Shown here: in pieces, positions 1 through 12,599 of the stretch
How the letters are laid out: the number at the start of each line of letters is the position of its first letter
How positions within the stretch are numbered: position 1 is the first letter of the stretch
Origin: Gnetum montanum
Lineage: Eukaryota; Streptophyta; Gnetopsida; Gnetales; Gnetaceae
Length of the DNA stretch: 62,000 nucleotides
Reading direction: 5' to 3'
NCBI GenBank assembly: GCA_015680685.1
Contig: MNCI01001443.1
Span: 49,630 to 111,629, forward strand
Made by a program: the position numbers and the translations under genes
The notes under the pieces: model-generated
The model's database searches: none
What the model was told of the DNA's origin: nothing
The model's input: only the letters and a program-made list of their open reading frames with translations

Positions 1-474
1 AAAATGAGATGTCAAGTCTTCTAAGTGGTGTATAAGACTTCCCAAAAAATGAGATTCTCCTCTTCCTAGGAAAAATATCCCAAAAATATCTCAAAAATAT
101 CTCTCCTATCTTCTCTCTTAAGTAATTTGACTAACCAATCAGAGGATTACTTGTCCAATAAGCTAGGAGAAAATTATGTGATTTAGGAAGTTAGGAAGTA
201 TACATAAAATGAGGAGCATTTTATGCTAACTTTAATGTGACTTTAAATGGGATAATCAATATGGCAAATTTTTAATAGGTAATGACTTATATATAATAAT
301 GTTTTAAAGCAAGCTTTTCTAAAATAGGCCTCCACACTATATGTATTATATTATGTACTTTGTTTAAATCCCTAATCTAATCTAATTTAAATTTTAAATT
401 CTAAGTGCCACTAAGCTTTATGATTTTGTAATAGAAATATAATATAATCTCCACCTTATTGGTGGTAGTGGTAG
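1..474. other. AT-rich sequence without a recognised gene
   Basis: Nothing coding is visible on either strand. The stretch is AT-rich with short A and T runs and shows no LTR end, primer site or polypurine tract. Confidence 0.5.
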
Positions 475-1460
475 TTAATTTATTTTTTGCATCCCGATAA
501 CTATAGCTAAAATTCGGAATGATCTGAAAGACGAACCCGAAGGTGAAGCCACCGAACCTGCAACTGATTCAACATACCAAAAATTGTTATCAGCAACTGC
601 CGGCATAGGAGAAGGCTCAGCCGCCGTGTCAGGAAACGTCACCGTATCAAAGGCATTAGCAGCGGGCATGGTTATATCTTTTTTCGATTGTAGGTTCCAG
701 GGTGGATAAACTGGTGATTGCTGATTTGTTGTTGTTTCTTTTACCGCCTAGAACACCTTTTGAAATGCATTCACAGGCCTGCAACTGCCCGAAAATATTG
801 TGCCGTCTGTACCATGTGGTTTGCGATGATGTGTAAATCTTAGGGCTCCTCCCGCTACGGCAAAGCTTCTTCTTTTTGTTTTTAGAACGGTGAGGGTTTC
901 AGAACAGCACAGAATCCAGCAGGGTTTGGCGACGCATGAGGGGGTTTTTGTGGCCCTGTTCACCTGTCACAGAGGCGGTCAACATTGCTTATGTTTTGCT
1001 GCCCAACAAAAAATGAAATGCTGATGTCTGTCCCTTTCTTTTCCTCTTTTTTTTGATGACTGCGGCAGCCGCGTTTTTCTTTTCTTTGCATGAATAACAT
1101 TACGCTGATGTCTCTATCGCCCTCTCCGTCGTTGCCTCCGGTCATGGTCTACACTGCTGCACCGTTGCCCTCAATCGTGACCTGCAAAATGCCGGTGAAT
1201 ATTGCGGTCTTCCCAGAGGCGCGATGCCTTGGTACCTTACGCTCATTTTCTGTTTAATTTGTGCGATGTGTCCCAAAAGAAATCAACGTCTCCCCTTTGG
1301 AACAGGGCTAAGGTTTATGCTTATCTTTTTACAGGAGAATTCATTAAAATCCCCATAGTGATTTCCATCTCTTTCTCTTCTTCTTCTTTATTTAAAAAAA
1401 TGATAGAAACCAATACCTTTCCCAATCACATCTTGCCATTTCAAATATTTGTATTGTAAT
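475..1460. other. GC-richer unassigned segment with a small minus-strand ORF
   Basis: This segment is visibly less AT-rich than its flanks and shows no similarity to the retroelements elsewhere in the window. On the minus strand a 64-codon frame (669 down to 475) starts with ATG and encodes an Ala/Ser/Pro-rich peptide ending in an FRSFRILAIVIG-like stretch. I do not recognise it. It could be the first exon of a gene reading leftwards, with 670-1460 as leader and promoter, or it could be chance. Two further minus frames (748-963 and 960-1145) overlap the supposed upstream region and look non-coding. Confidence 0.25.
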
Positions 1461-2094
1461 ATTTCAGAACATCTCAACCATCTCATGTCTGTGTTCCATA
1501 CAATGGCTAAATGTGCCAACAGGTTTCTCTTGCTAATTTAAACTAGGAGCGAAGTAAGTGACATCTACTTGAATAAAGAGTTGTTAAATGTAAACGGGCA
1601 TTGGGTAATTAATCTACGTACTAGCAAAATTTTGAGACATAGCAGTGGTCATGGTAGTTTTAGGCCGTACTGGGCCAACAATATTCAAGTCATCCTATGT
1701 TTTTGACTAAGTGTATAGAGCATTGTTGATTTCTAAATTTTGTGTGAACAATAAGTTTATGGGGTTTTAAAGTCTTATGGATTTCCATGCACACCATGAT
1801 GTATTTTTATATGTTTTTATATACATAATTTTTTTTGATTTTAACCTTTCTCCCATCCATATAAATTTTTTATTTATAATATTTTGGCCTCATCTCCAAA
1901 GGTTGGAATAATGAGGAATATTAGGCAAACATGAAATAGAGATGACATAAATGAAAATGAAATTTAAATAAATAAAATAAAATAAAATAAGAAAAAATAA
2001 AATAGTCTAAATTAAATTGGGAATGAATGTTAGCGGTTTAAAAGGGGTTTTAGAGTACAAGGGCATCATTTCTATTAATGTGAGTTCTTGGAAG
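1461..2094. other. AT-rich spacer with (AAATA)n simple repeat
   Basis: No gene is visible. A simple AAATA/AAATAAA run lies at about 1964-2000. A TAGTTTTAGGCC word at about 1653 recurs at about 8100, which suggests retroelement flank sequence. Confidence 0.45.
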
Positions 2095-3735
2095 TTTGGA
2101 CTATAGTGTGAGGTAAGGAGTGCAGCGTGAGTGTCAACATGAGTTACAGGGCAGCCATGAAGGGCAAAGGGAAAGCAAGCCGAAGCAAAGGGAAAAAGCA
2201 AGAAAATCTGCCCTCAAGCTAGGATTCTAGCATGGGATGGAGCTTTGCACAAGTAGATTTTTTTCCTCTCTTTTTTCTCCGATATTGCATTCATAATGTT
2301 AGCTAGGGTAATGTGACTTCTATGGTAGTGATTTTGGGTTGTCTTGAAGATTCAGGGCTTGTTTCTGGGGTTTGTGGCCTGCCGTATTTGGTTTTCATGG
2401 TGTCAACGTGAGTGCCTAGAGCGTTGCGGGGTGTGAGTGGGGCGTGTTGAATTTCCTTGCATTTTGTTCACTGGGGCAAGCACGTTGTGAGTGCTAGGGA
2501 TATCCTAGGCAACGTGAGCTTTTTACACAGCAACGTGAGCTACGTTGCAGGGGAGAAATTGAAAATGCTTTTCTAGCTTGTTCAAAGCTTTAAGAATCTG
2601 GGGGAACTCGCCCAAAAATACAACTCGCACACTTCCTTTCCAAAATAGATGAGTATATCTGCGAAGAGTTTCTTTGTGCATATTGCATATGTAATCTGGA
2701 ACACTTTCTTCTTTCAAATTTGTCACAACACTTCCAATTAATTTGTTTGTTATTGCATAATCTACTACTTGACGATCTCTCGCTGTGCCCTACTCTTTCG
2801 ATTGTTGTTTTTTTAATGGGCTACTTTGCTATGCGCTCAAAATGGTTCACAACATGAGCTTTCAAATCTGATTTTCTATTTTTTGGGCAGCGTGAGCTGC
2901 GTTGCAAGGGAAGGCTTGTTTTTTTTTTATCTTGCAGTGTGAGCTATGTTGTAGGGGAAGGTTTCCTGCATGACTGCTAGGGCTTCCTGGGAAATGTCAA
3001 TTTTCTTGTGTCGCGTGACTACCAAGGTCTTGGGAAATTTGAGGATAGGGTTGTCGGGCTTGATGGGCTGAATGCAGGCCTACTGTTTCTCGTTCAGTAT
3101 TTTAGTACTTGGACTGATCACTATCTCTTTTATTAGACAGGCATTACTTGAGTAGTTTGACTGATCACAGAAATGCATGTGTATTGATAAGCTTTTGCCT
3201 AGTCATTATTTATTATCAAGAAAGGAACCTTCACTTTAATAGAGATTGAAATCGGTCAAGATGGTTTTGCTAAAAACTAGGGTTCCCGAATGGGCTTGGC
3301 GTATGCATAAAATGCACATAGTGATTGACAAAATCCGCAAATGAATCAAAAGGTGAGAGCCAAGGAATCTCTGGGTGCTAACGGACTAGTCGTTTCCCTT
3401 TAAAATGCGGATCCATCGTATCGTTACTTCTCTCTTCTTTCCATACAACTCACTTTTCAATACAATTTATTTCAAGTTTAATAAAATTTCATGAACTGAT
3501 TCTTTAATGCCTGACATAGTAGAATAATCTGGCCAATGTGAGCATAGGGTTCCTAGGCAGCGTGAGCTACAGGGTTCCCATAGGGTTCCTAGGCAGCATG
3601 AGGTACAGGTTCCCAGCATGAGTTAGAATGCAAAAACCTAGCATGAGTTCTATGGAAGTTGCAGCGTGAGTGCCTGGGAACAAGGCCCAGAGTGAGTTAC
3701 TTGAAGTGGTAGCGTGAGTGCCTAGGAACATGCCC
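2095..3735 (+). repeat. Irregular array of AGCGTGAG(T/C) words upstream of the FCP1-like gene
   Basis: Words of the form AGCGTGAGT, AACGTGAGC, AGCATGAGT or GTGTGAGT recur about twenty times on the plus strand. They are often followed by GCCTAGG or by TACGTTGCAGGGG, and cluster near 2100-2180, 2400-2560, 2880-2960 and 3530-3735. They are not a strict tandem repeat. The same word, mostly inverted, is dense at 12600-13560 beside the minus-strand LTR-type promoter, and it is the core of the minisatellite at 11290-11640. I read it as the private motif of this Tat-like element. It lies in or upstream of the 5' part of the FCP1-like gene. Confidence 0.6.
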
Positions 3736-4103
3736 CTCTTTGTTAAGACATGAAGATGTAGATTGTTTTCTAAGATGTTTATTATTTGTTGGTTTTATAT
3801 CTACACAGTTGGGATAGATAGTTTAAACATGTTTCTATGTTTTTCCAAGTGTATGTTGAATCTGTGAATGTTCATATTTTTACTGGTGAATTCATTTTAT
3901 GTTGCCTACAATAAACTATCATGTAAGAGACTTTCAATGTACTCTAGCGAGCGTTAAGCACACTAAATAAATATTGGTGTCCTTGTCTCATGGGGTGAAG
4001 CTATATATTTGAATTTTGTTTATGTGTGTTTTTGGCTTATGTGATTTCATACTATTGTTAACACTTAGACTCTTTACTTACCTAATATCTTGGTTGTATG
4101 TAG

Positions 4104-7100
4104 GGGACTTAAATCTTCACTCCTTGTGGTTGAGCTCGTTGGTGTACTTGCTTGGTTTGGCTCCTTTGGATCGAACATACCTCCTTATGACATGCTCGTT
4201 GGACCTCATGTGATATGGTTCTGTCCTGGTGTTGGCTTATTTTTGTCATTCATCTTACAAAATTTCAACGTGGTTGTATGGTCTCACTTAAGTGAACAGT
4301 TGGCTCATGATATCATTGAGGCAATGTTGCCTGGGTCTACACAAGACATGCTTGCCTTCATCATTGAAATAGATGAGGGATTTTTTACAGTTGAGGGAGG
4401 CCCTACTAAGGGTTGTAGATCTACTCATCCCTTGACTCGTGTGTGGGAGTTGTCTACTTGTATTCATTCTAACAGTAGCAACACACTTTTTCCAGCCTTC
4501 TGTGTGCACACTCTATTCCAAAACCCACCTGAGATAGTATATAGAGTGGAAAGGTATGCTCTTTTGTGTTTTACTTTAAATTTTGATTCTTTTAAAATTA
4601 TATCATTATCTATACATTAATATTAATTTTTCTAGGCCTCGTTTTGACGAGAATGGGATGTGCAATGATGATGGTGGGCTTGCCTTAGCATGCATAGCAT
4701 TAGAGACATTCATGACAGGCCCCATTATTCGTGTTGCAGTACTGGACCAAACAAAAGTGGCTATTGTTAACTACCATAGGTAGTTTTCAAGGGTTTTTGA
4801 GCACTGCCAAGTTTGTGGTTGGTTGCATGAGGATTGGTCTTCAAATGAGCCAATATTCCCACAGAGAATTGATCCTATGCCTACCTCGCCTATGCCATTT
4901 ATTGATGGTAAATGACCACACTCCATTTCTTTTTTTTTTGTCACATCATCGTGTGCTATGTTTTAAACCCTTCGCTCTATGTTTTATTTTTTTACAGCAG
5001 CTACCGTCTCCGATGAAGTTACCATTATAAGAGAGCATACTGAGGCCACCCTTTTTATGAAATATGGGAAGGTAGAGCAGTCACAACAATGGTTGTAGAA
5101 GAAAGCTCTTGAGTTGGTCATCAGCCATCTTACCCAGGCAGGTCTGATGGACTTATTCACTACTTTGACTCCTAATGTTCCGGTGACCGAGATGATCACC
5201 ATTGTTGATTTTTTTAGTGATGATGCTTCCCATTTTACTACGTGGGTTCAAGGAGTTAAGGTATCTTTCCACTTTCCAATATTTTTGGCATTCCCATGGA
5301 TGGTGCTAGGGTGGCTATAGATAAAGCAACTAAATAAGGTCAAGTCATAAAAGAGCTTGAAGAGTCATTAGGCATGTCTTGAGGTTCTAAAGGTTTTTCT
5401 ATGTGAGATGATACCCAATCAATATAGATGAACTTCTTGTACCCTCTCTTTTGGGCACGGGTACTTCCTAAATCTCTCTCTCAAGGAAGAAACCTTGGGA
5501 TCGAGTCTGCTCGTGTCATACGTGTAGTGCTAGAGATGGGCATAAATTATAACTAGGTGTAGTTTCTTGGATTTGGTTTTCATGGAGAGATTGTCAGATT
5601 ACGTTCAAACATCAACGTCAAATCTCATTTCACATTTGCTTTCTTTGCAGGGTACCTACATAGGTTTGCTGAGTTCCTAGTAGTTTATGGTGACAACTAT
5701 TATATATTGAGGGATCGTTCATAGTTGTCCCATCCCTGGATTCATCATTTGTTTAGCACCACTAGATCTCTGGACCCACCCGAAGGCATTGACAAATTAG
5801 TGTCTGTCACTACAAGGGATGCAGCTACTTGTTCCCATCATTCTGATGATAGCTTGGGATTATAACTGCCTATACTACATACATCTATTAAAGGGGCTAA
5901 ACATCTGATTCGTGAGACCGTTGGAAGGTCAAAGGCGAAGGTGAAGAGGAATGAATGCCCAAGGGAGCCTGCTATAGAGGTGAGACCACAAAGAGCGAAG
6001 AAGATCGACTTTGTATTACTAGTGGAGGGTAAGTATTTTATTTTATTGTTATATATCTATTTTTTTGTGTGTTTTTTTGGTTTATATGCTATTAAATGTA
6101 AATATATGCTATATCCTACTAACTCTAGGATTCTAGTGTTATTCAAAGGAAAGTCCTAAGAGGGAGAGAGAGGTCTTGGCCCCAATGGTTGAACCAAAAG
6201 CAGTCGTCACAGGGCCAGAGGAAGAAGGAAAAGAAAGGGAAGAAGCAATCAAGGAACCTCCTACCCCACAAGACAAAGATGTGACAAGCATTGTGGGGAA
6301 GAAGCTTGTAGAGGCTTTGGATGCACTTAGGCATTCAAGTGATGAAAGAGGTGTCTTTGATGGTTTCTTTGATGGATCTTTGCAACCTGGTGATCCACCA
6401 AAGCTGACCAGCAAAGGGCTATTTGGTATGTTCTTTTTAGCTTGATCCATATTTTTGTACCTTTAATTTTCATGTGTTGTTCTTGATTATCTTGATTATT
6501 TCTAGCATCAGAGGTAGATGCGGAGGTTTCTGAGGCACATACATCCCAAGTGGAGGTGTCAGGGTCACAGGCCCCAATAGAGGTGACCTCCCCTGCTTGT
6601 CCCACATCAACTGACAACCTAAGGCCATGGCCTAAGATGCCTAGTAAAATGAACTTTGTCATAGGCATTGTTAATGATGTGGTTGCTTGCCTACAACAAG
6701 CTCACCCAGAACTAGGTATGTGTATATTACGTATTATGCTAAGTGTCTCGATTTATTACATTTCTTTGCATTCATTTTTTTATTATAGCTGATTCGCATG
6801 TGCGGTGCTTACGCTTGTAAGAACTAAGCTTTAGTGGGATCCTTCTGAGGCTACTCATATTGATGCCCTCCCAAAATTGCAAGGGAACATTGAGCAAGTC
6901 CCTAGAAATGTGTACGATGCAGTTTCTAGTTGCGTCGTATAGAACACTAAGTCGCATTGGACTTGTAAGCATTTAGTTGAGTATCTATGGGATGAGGTGC
7001 ATTTATTGAAGGAAGCACTAGCAAAGGAGAGAGAGAGGAGAAGAGGGATATCCAATCCTGTTATGATTTTGATGCTGCTAGGCTGTCTGGTGATAGCACC

Positions 7101-7606
7101 TGGTGCACATATGAAATCACTTATGTGCATTATTGGACAGTTTTGAATAGCAAAGTGTAGGTGACACGAGATTTAGCAGAACAAAGGGCAAAAATGGATT
7201 TTTTGAACAGGAAAAGTCACGATTGGAAATCCTTTATTGCTAAATTATGGAAGTGGGGTCAAGACCAAAAGGATCACAAGCATCAGTACAAGANTTTGAA
7301 CTTCAGTGGACAAGGGTAAAACCTTGGCTAGTGTTGATCTTGGCCATGAGGAAGATTTGGCAAAGGTGTCCGAGGAGGAGATTCTATGGTGTTTGGAGGC
7401 CAAATTAACACCTTCCTCACTTGTGCCTGTTTTATTATGGCACTTATTTTATATAGTTTTATTGTTTTCATTGTTAGTGTTACTGTTTTTCCTAGTTTGT
7501 GCATTCGTGAGTTACTTTATTACTCTTACCTATTTTTTTTGTTTTCTTTTTTTTTTTTGGCCCTATAATACGGATGTGTTAATGATGGAGCTAGCCCTAG
7601 TGGAGT
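4104..7606 (+). pseudogene. FCP1/NIF-type HAD-phosphatase-like accessory gene, copy 1 (multi-exon, decayed)
   Basis: Similarity and splice signals suggest exons at about 4104-4553, 4636-4907, 4998-5260, 5651-6028, 6129-6425, 6506-6715 and 6789 to about 7420, with a tail to a stop near 7606. Each junction has a fair GT donor and (T)AG or CAG acceptor. The first listed exon looks like an FCP1-homology domain: a strand-like LLVVELVGVL where the HAD family has hhhDxDGVL, then a PGVGLFLSFI..NFNVVVWSH block matching the family's RPGxxEFLxF..xFxVxxWSS. The next exon carries NPPEIVYR..DDGGLAL, like the C-terminal part of plant FCP1-like proteins. Both nucleophile-loop Asp residues are gone (E and V), so no phosphatase activity is expected. 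Later exons encode a charged, Pro/Glu-rich and possibly coiled-coil region I do not recognise. The true first exon is not certain. Stops and frameshifts make it a pseudogene. It faces tail-to-tail with the minus-strand gag at 8290-11273. A second copy lies at 60659-62000. Confidence 0.6.
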
Positions 7607-8289
7607 GAGAGCGGATGATAAAAAGGATCTTGTGGACCAACCCCCTTCATGAGCTTACTATTAATTGGGCTTTAGCTATTAAATGTTTTGGATTTTTGAA
7701 TGTTTAATGGAAATGTATGATGGAAAAATGTAATAATATGGATATAATCATGGCATAATGTGTTGGAATTTTATTACCATAATAATGTATCATTTTTTTT
7801 ATTTTATATGTTTTCTCTTTTTTTTATTTGTTTTCTCAAGTATTATCGTGAACATATGCGTGTAGCTAAATGTAAAATGAGAGAACAAAATGTAAATCCA
7901 ATATTTGTAAAAGAGGAAAGTAATGAGAAGGCATGAATTGAAATTGTAACATGTAACTTGTAAATGAACATTTAATGTAGTGTAACAAGAGTTTGTGGAT
8001 TTGTACATGCTGAGCTCTAGTTTAAAGACATTTTGGGCTATGCACATCAGTTTAAAGTCATGATGGATTGTCACATTCGTGTTAAAGGAAGAGGGTTTAC
8101 TAGTTTTAGGCCATAGTAGGCCAAAAGCAATAATAGTTTTTGGGAGCTTTAAAATGAACTGGCCATTTTTGACTGTAGCTAGTTTAACATCATTGTGGAC
8201 GTTTGCTGGTAGTTTAACGTCATACCAGATGGTTGGTAGTTTAACATCATTTTGAATGCTTGGGGTAGTTCAACCTAACCATTAAGTTG
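7607..8289. repeat. AT-rich 3' flank with TAGTTTAAC(A/G)TC array
   Basis: From about 7960 to 8285 the word TAGTTTAACATC, AGTTTAACGTC or AGTTTAAAGTC recurs at least five times, spaced by 30-60 bp. It sits between the 3' ends of the FCP1-like gene and the gag pseudogene. Related TTTAAGGTCC words occur at 56040-56215 and 59830-60330 around the Tat-like pol. No coding sequence is seen. Confidence 0.55.
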
Positions 8290-11273
8290 CCTTTTAATCC
8301 TTCATAGTTTGATGTGAGGGGTAGGGCATGTAGGCATGATTTTATACTCACCTTCCCCTTCACTAGTGATGTCAAAGGGTAATTCCAACTAAGAGATGTT
8401 AGTGGGAATGGCTCCTATGTTTGTGTTGTCAGATGTTTCCTCAGTTTTAGTAGGATCATGAGTTAACGTTGGGTTCATGTCTTGAAGTATACTTATGGTT
8501 CCTTGTTTAGGCTCAGAAAACTCAATTTATGACCCTTGATCTGTTCCTGAGTGTGAGGAAGTAAGTGATGTTTTTGTATCCCCATGTATGATGATCTCAC
8601 CACCCTCGTAAGGTAGGTGGCTCTCTTGATGGATTGGTGAGGATACGGCTCCAAGGTATGGGCTTTAGTGGTTCTACTTCGCGCTTATGATGTTCTTTTT
8701 CTAGGCACTCTCGTGTCAGCTTGTCAACAAGACACTCTCATAGGGGTCATAGGGGAATTATAGGGGGTTGCACATTAGGGTGTTTCGGCACCAGGATCAC
8801 GAAGGGAGTGGGACAGGTTTCCAATGATGTGGTTTCTATTGCAATAGAAGGGGGTATGCGGATGAAAAATTATTTTTTTGGTGCGGGTAACATGTGTAAG
8901 ATGAAAGGAGTTTGAGAAGGTATTGAGGTAGGTGTATTTTCAGGGGGCCTGTCGACTACAAAAGGTTTTCACAAGATGTCCTGTCCATTCTCCACATGGA
9001 TGATGTTAATCACATATGATGCATCGTTAGTGTTGAGAGGATCCTTTTAGACTTCCATGCATTGGTTCTGGGGCCTTAATGGGTTTGCCTCGTCAAGTAC
9101 TATTTCACCCCTATCGATCATGTGCTATATATCTTGTTTTAAGGTGAAATAGTAGTCAGTTCCATGCCCACACTGTTGGTGATATTCACAAAATCTATCC
9201 AACCTAAAGCCTCTTGGAATTGGGGGCTGATTAGCTATTGCTAAAGTTGGGTTCTTAGCCAACTCACAGAATCGGTCATGTTTTTGAGATGCCATAGGAG
9301 AAATTTGTTTATGTTTGATTAACCTTGCCTTTAGAAGTTGATCTAACAATTGTGAAGGCTTCATAGGTAGGGGTGTATACTGGGTGGGATCCTTTCATTC
9401 GAATGTACTAGTGTGACTCATGTTGGTATTTTTATTTGAGGAATATTTGGGTGTAAGCATAGGTGTGGTTCTTTCATGGCCGATTGGAGTAGCAGGTTAT
9501 TTTCCTTTCTATCTTGGATTGTTAGGTTGGGTTGTCTCCGCCACCACCGCTACTATCGTTTTGGATTTATCTTTATCTTTCCTCATATGTTGGTTCCTAA
9601 AGGTTGAATAAGCTAGGTCATTGTTTGCGCCACCTATTCTATGTTCTTAATTTGCACAAATGCTTGGCTGAAAGTACGGGCATTCAAATAATAAAGTTTT
9701 GATTTAATAAAGTCATTCACAGCTACTTTAAGGATGGTAAGAAGATATGTTTCAGGGATGGGCTCATGAAGTTCATTGAGGATTGCACTACACCTTTGGA
9801 TAAACTTTTGCACTGGTTCTAATGGTGCCTATTTGATCTGAATCAAGCTATCCAGTGTGGCTTTAGGCTTTAGATTATATTTAAAGCAGGTAACGAACTA
9901 ATGTAACAAATCTTCCAGGGAGGATATGGATTTACAGGGTAAATCTTGGTACCAATATAAGGCCTTTCCTGTTAGGGACATAGAAAATACATGTATAATG
10001 GCATGAGGCCAGGCTTGAAGCAATAGATACTCTAAAAGAAAGTTTACTAGATAGGCATTTGGATCTCCCTCTCCATTGTACTTGGTTAGTTGTGGCAATG
10101 AGATTCCCTTTGGCAAGGTTAATGGTGGGATTGAAGTGTGGATTGGGTTATCTTGATAGAAGTCCAACACCTTGAGTTTTGTAGTTCTTGCAGTTTGAAG
10201 GTGCTTTAACTTCTCGGTTAACAAGTGCATCATTTTTTTATGGTTGCCCATTTTTGGGCGGTAGGCAGACTAGTGGGTTGAATTTATTGTGATTGGTAGT
10301 AATTTGATTGTTGGATTGTTTGTGGAAAGGGGGACTGTTGGATCGCCAGTTGTGGTGGAAAAAAATTTAGAGATAAGACTGTAGGGTGTGGTATGCTGTA
10401 GTGAGTAGACTAGTGTTGCTGAACAACTAGTGGAACCCACTACCCAACCACGAGTTGTGAGGTGACACCCTAAATGTGTTGGGCTGAAGTAATTAATGGT
10501 GCTCCATGGGCTTGTACTTGTGGTATGTAATGGGTGGATGTGGAAGCTGGTATAACTAATGGCATGGTAATTATTTGAGGTCAGATGGTTGATCCTACAT
10601 TAACTTTAGGAGGAGGTTGTCAGCGCTGCATTTGTGAAGGTATGATGGAAGTGGACGTATCAAATTGAATGTTGGACATGGAGAAGGTGGGAATGGAAGC
10701 AAGTACATCTTGTTGGGAAACTGGTGCTTGAGTGTTTTTAGATGAAGGTGGAAGCATATTTTCTTCTAGAAAAGATTGGAATAATGGGTTTGTATGGGCA
10801 TGGGGACTAACAGTATGGTACGAATCTCCATGCTCAGATTGGATTGCAAAGTCATCTTCTTCATCTCCACTCTAAGGTTCTATTGGAGGTGGCTGTAAGG
10901 CTTGACTCCTCACCATGAGAAGCTAAGATATAAGTCGATGATGGTGTTCAGACAAGGGAATTCTATCAAATACCAAGGGAGTGAACTCATGACCCCCTTT
11001 GTAAATAAGTTCATAGTATCACTTCGTTTCTCTCTCTACATGATTGATAGGTAGGTTGGCTTGGATCTTGGCATAGATGAAGCTATACCATTTTGGTGTG
11101 AGAGTTGCATAAGTAGGGTCTTTGCCCTATAGCTTGAGTGATTGGTGCATAGGGCCTTAGGGGTTTATCTATTCAATAATAATTATGGGTTCCATAGCAG
11201 TCACAAGGTTTGAAGTTTTAGCCCCAAAGTCAGAGACCAAGAGTGTCACTGTGTTGATCTGGGAAGATTCCAT
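8290..11273 (-). pseudogene. gag: Tat-like Ty3/gypsy gag pseudogene
   Basis: The likely start is the ATG at 11273 (MESSQINTVT...), after which a frame with scattered stops runs leftwards. A Pro/Gln-rich section (about 10900-10260) precedes the capsid-like retrotrans_gag region at about 10251-9898. That region contains LPKGISLPQLTKYNGEGDP, then SMSLTGKALYWYQDLP, the usual G-x-A-x-x-W-Y-x-x-L-P pattern. At 9215-9125 comes a degenerate zinc-knuckle-like segment, FCEYHQQCGHGTDYYFTLK, in which the last Cys of the plant CxYHxxxGHxTExC motif is Tyr. Decayed sequence continues to about 8290. No protease, RT or integrase follows. The space where pol should lie is occupied by the antisense FCP1-like gene, so this looks like a pol-less element. 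Lineage is inferred from the knuckle type and from context. Confidence 0.7.
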
Positions 11274-11289
11274 AGTAAGTGTGGATAAA

Positions 11290-11640
11290 CTAGGTTGGAA
11301 GAGTTGAGCGTGTGTACGCTAGGTGGTCAATATGGTGCTAGCAAGCTAATAGCATGAGTAACTGACAGCGTTAGCAATTGATAGCATGAACAATTGACAG
11401 CATGAGTAACTGACAGCATTAGCAATTGACAATGTGAGTAAGCTAATAGTGTTAGCAACTAACAGCGTGAATAATTGACAGTGTGAGTAAATGACAACAT
11501 TAGCAACTGACAGCATGAGTAAGTTGATAGCATGAGTAACTAACAACATTAGCAACTGACAACGTGAACAACTGATAGCGTGAGTAAGCTGATAGTGTGA
11601 GCAAGTTGATAGTGTGTGTTAGCTGACAGGTTGACCAACT
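11290..11640. repeat. Minisatellite with a 16-17 bp unit
   Basis: About twenty diverged copies of a unit close to AGCATGAGTAACTGAC run in tandem, alternating with forms such as AGCATTAGCAATTGAC. The unit contains the AGCATGAG/AGCGTGAG word found at 2095-3735 and 12600-13560. It lies directly upstream of the gag start on the minus strand, so it would be in the transcribed leader. Confidence 0.8.
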
Positions 11641-12440
11641 TGTCAAGCTAGGGAGATGTTGGTTGCAAGTGATGAGGGAAACTCACTATGATCGATCAAT
11701 GGTGATGGGAAGGTTACTTGGAAGACCATCTATGAAGCATCTTGTTTAACCAGCATGTGTACACTATTTGGGTTCTAATGGTGGAGATGCAAAGTTTAAA
11801 GTGCTCGCTACGACGTAAGAATTTTGTAGGTTCGCAATCTCGTAAGCATTTTGTAGGTTTATGATCTTGATTAATATAAGAGTTTCATAGGTGTCCCTCC
11901 TTCTAGTTCCAATTTACTGTACTGATTGAAATTGTCGGTGTAAGGCTGGAAGGGAAAAAAAACACTGAAAGATGGTTGGATAGACATAGCTGACCCTGCC
12001 TTTGCGTGAGGGCAAGATGGAAAAGAAAATGAAGGAAGAGTGCCTTGGATGGTCTACACAGAAATCAACCAAGGACTTCCCTAAATGTAAGCTAGGGCTC
12101 ATGATGGGATTATCGTAACTAATGTGCGAGATGTAAATGGTGGCACACGAGATGTAAACAAAGCGTATAGAGAGATATAATGTAAACAAAGAGTAAACTG
12201 AATTTAAAATAGAGTAATCAATATAATGGAAGGAAAAATGAAATATATTATATTGCTTAGAATGAATGTGTGCCAGTCAAAGTGTAGCTGCATGTGTAGA
12301 TGGTAGGTCAAGTGCTAAGCCCCAAGGTGATATGCATGTAGGTGCTTGAATGCTAAGAGTCAGGTGTGCTCGAGCATCCAAAAGTTGCTAGTCAGTGTTT
12401 CATAAGCTATTAATCTTTAAAATTGCCAACCATGTTTATG
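11641..12440. other. Putative R/U5 and leader region of the minus-strand Tat-like element
   Basis: No gene is visible. The segment lies between the TATA box at 12454-12461 (minus strand) and the leader minisatellite, so it would be transcribed LTR and leader. I could not place the LTR end or a primer-binding site here. Confidence 0.35.
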
Positions 12441-12453
12441 TGAATTGATAGGG

Positions 12454-12461
12454 TATTTATA
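12454..12461 (-). promoter_or_regulatory. TATA box of LTR-type promoter
   Basis: The plus strand reads TATTTATA, that is TATAAATA on the minus strand, within CCCTATAAATACCC. It precedes the leader and gag of the minus-strand element and has the AGCGTGAG array upstream of it (12600-13560). Confidence 0.6.
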
Positions 12462-12599
12462 GGGTTTGTTTAGGTTTAGGCACAAAATTCATGGATGGAA
12501 TCAATGGCTAAGAAATGAGAGGAAAATGGATCAAGTGACACGTGTTTGATGGATAGCTATGAGTGAATTGGACGTGTGTAGGTAAGCTACATTCTTAAC

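Noticed and set aside
6327-6668. Minus-strand open frames across 6139-6668
   Set aside because: Antisense to two exons of the FCP1-like gene and crossing an intron; no family resemblance.
11290-11640. Regularly repeated units that could suggest a CRISPR-like array
   Set aside because: Units are contiguous 16-17 bp minisatellite copies without unique spacers, in plant retroelement sequence.
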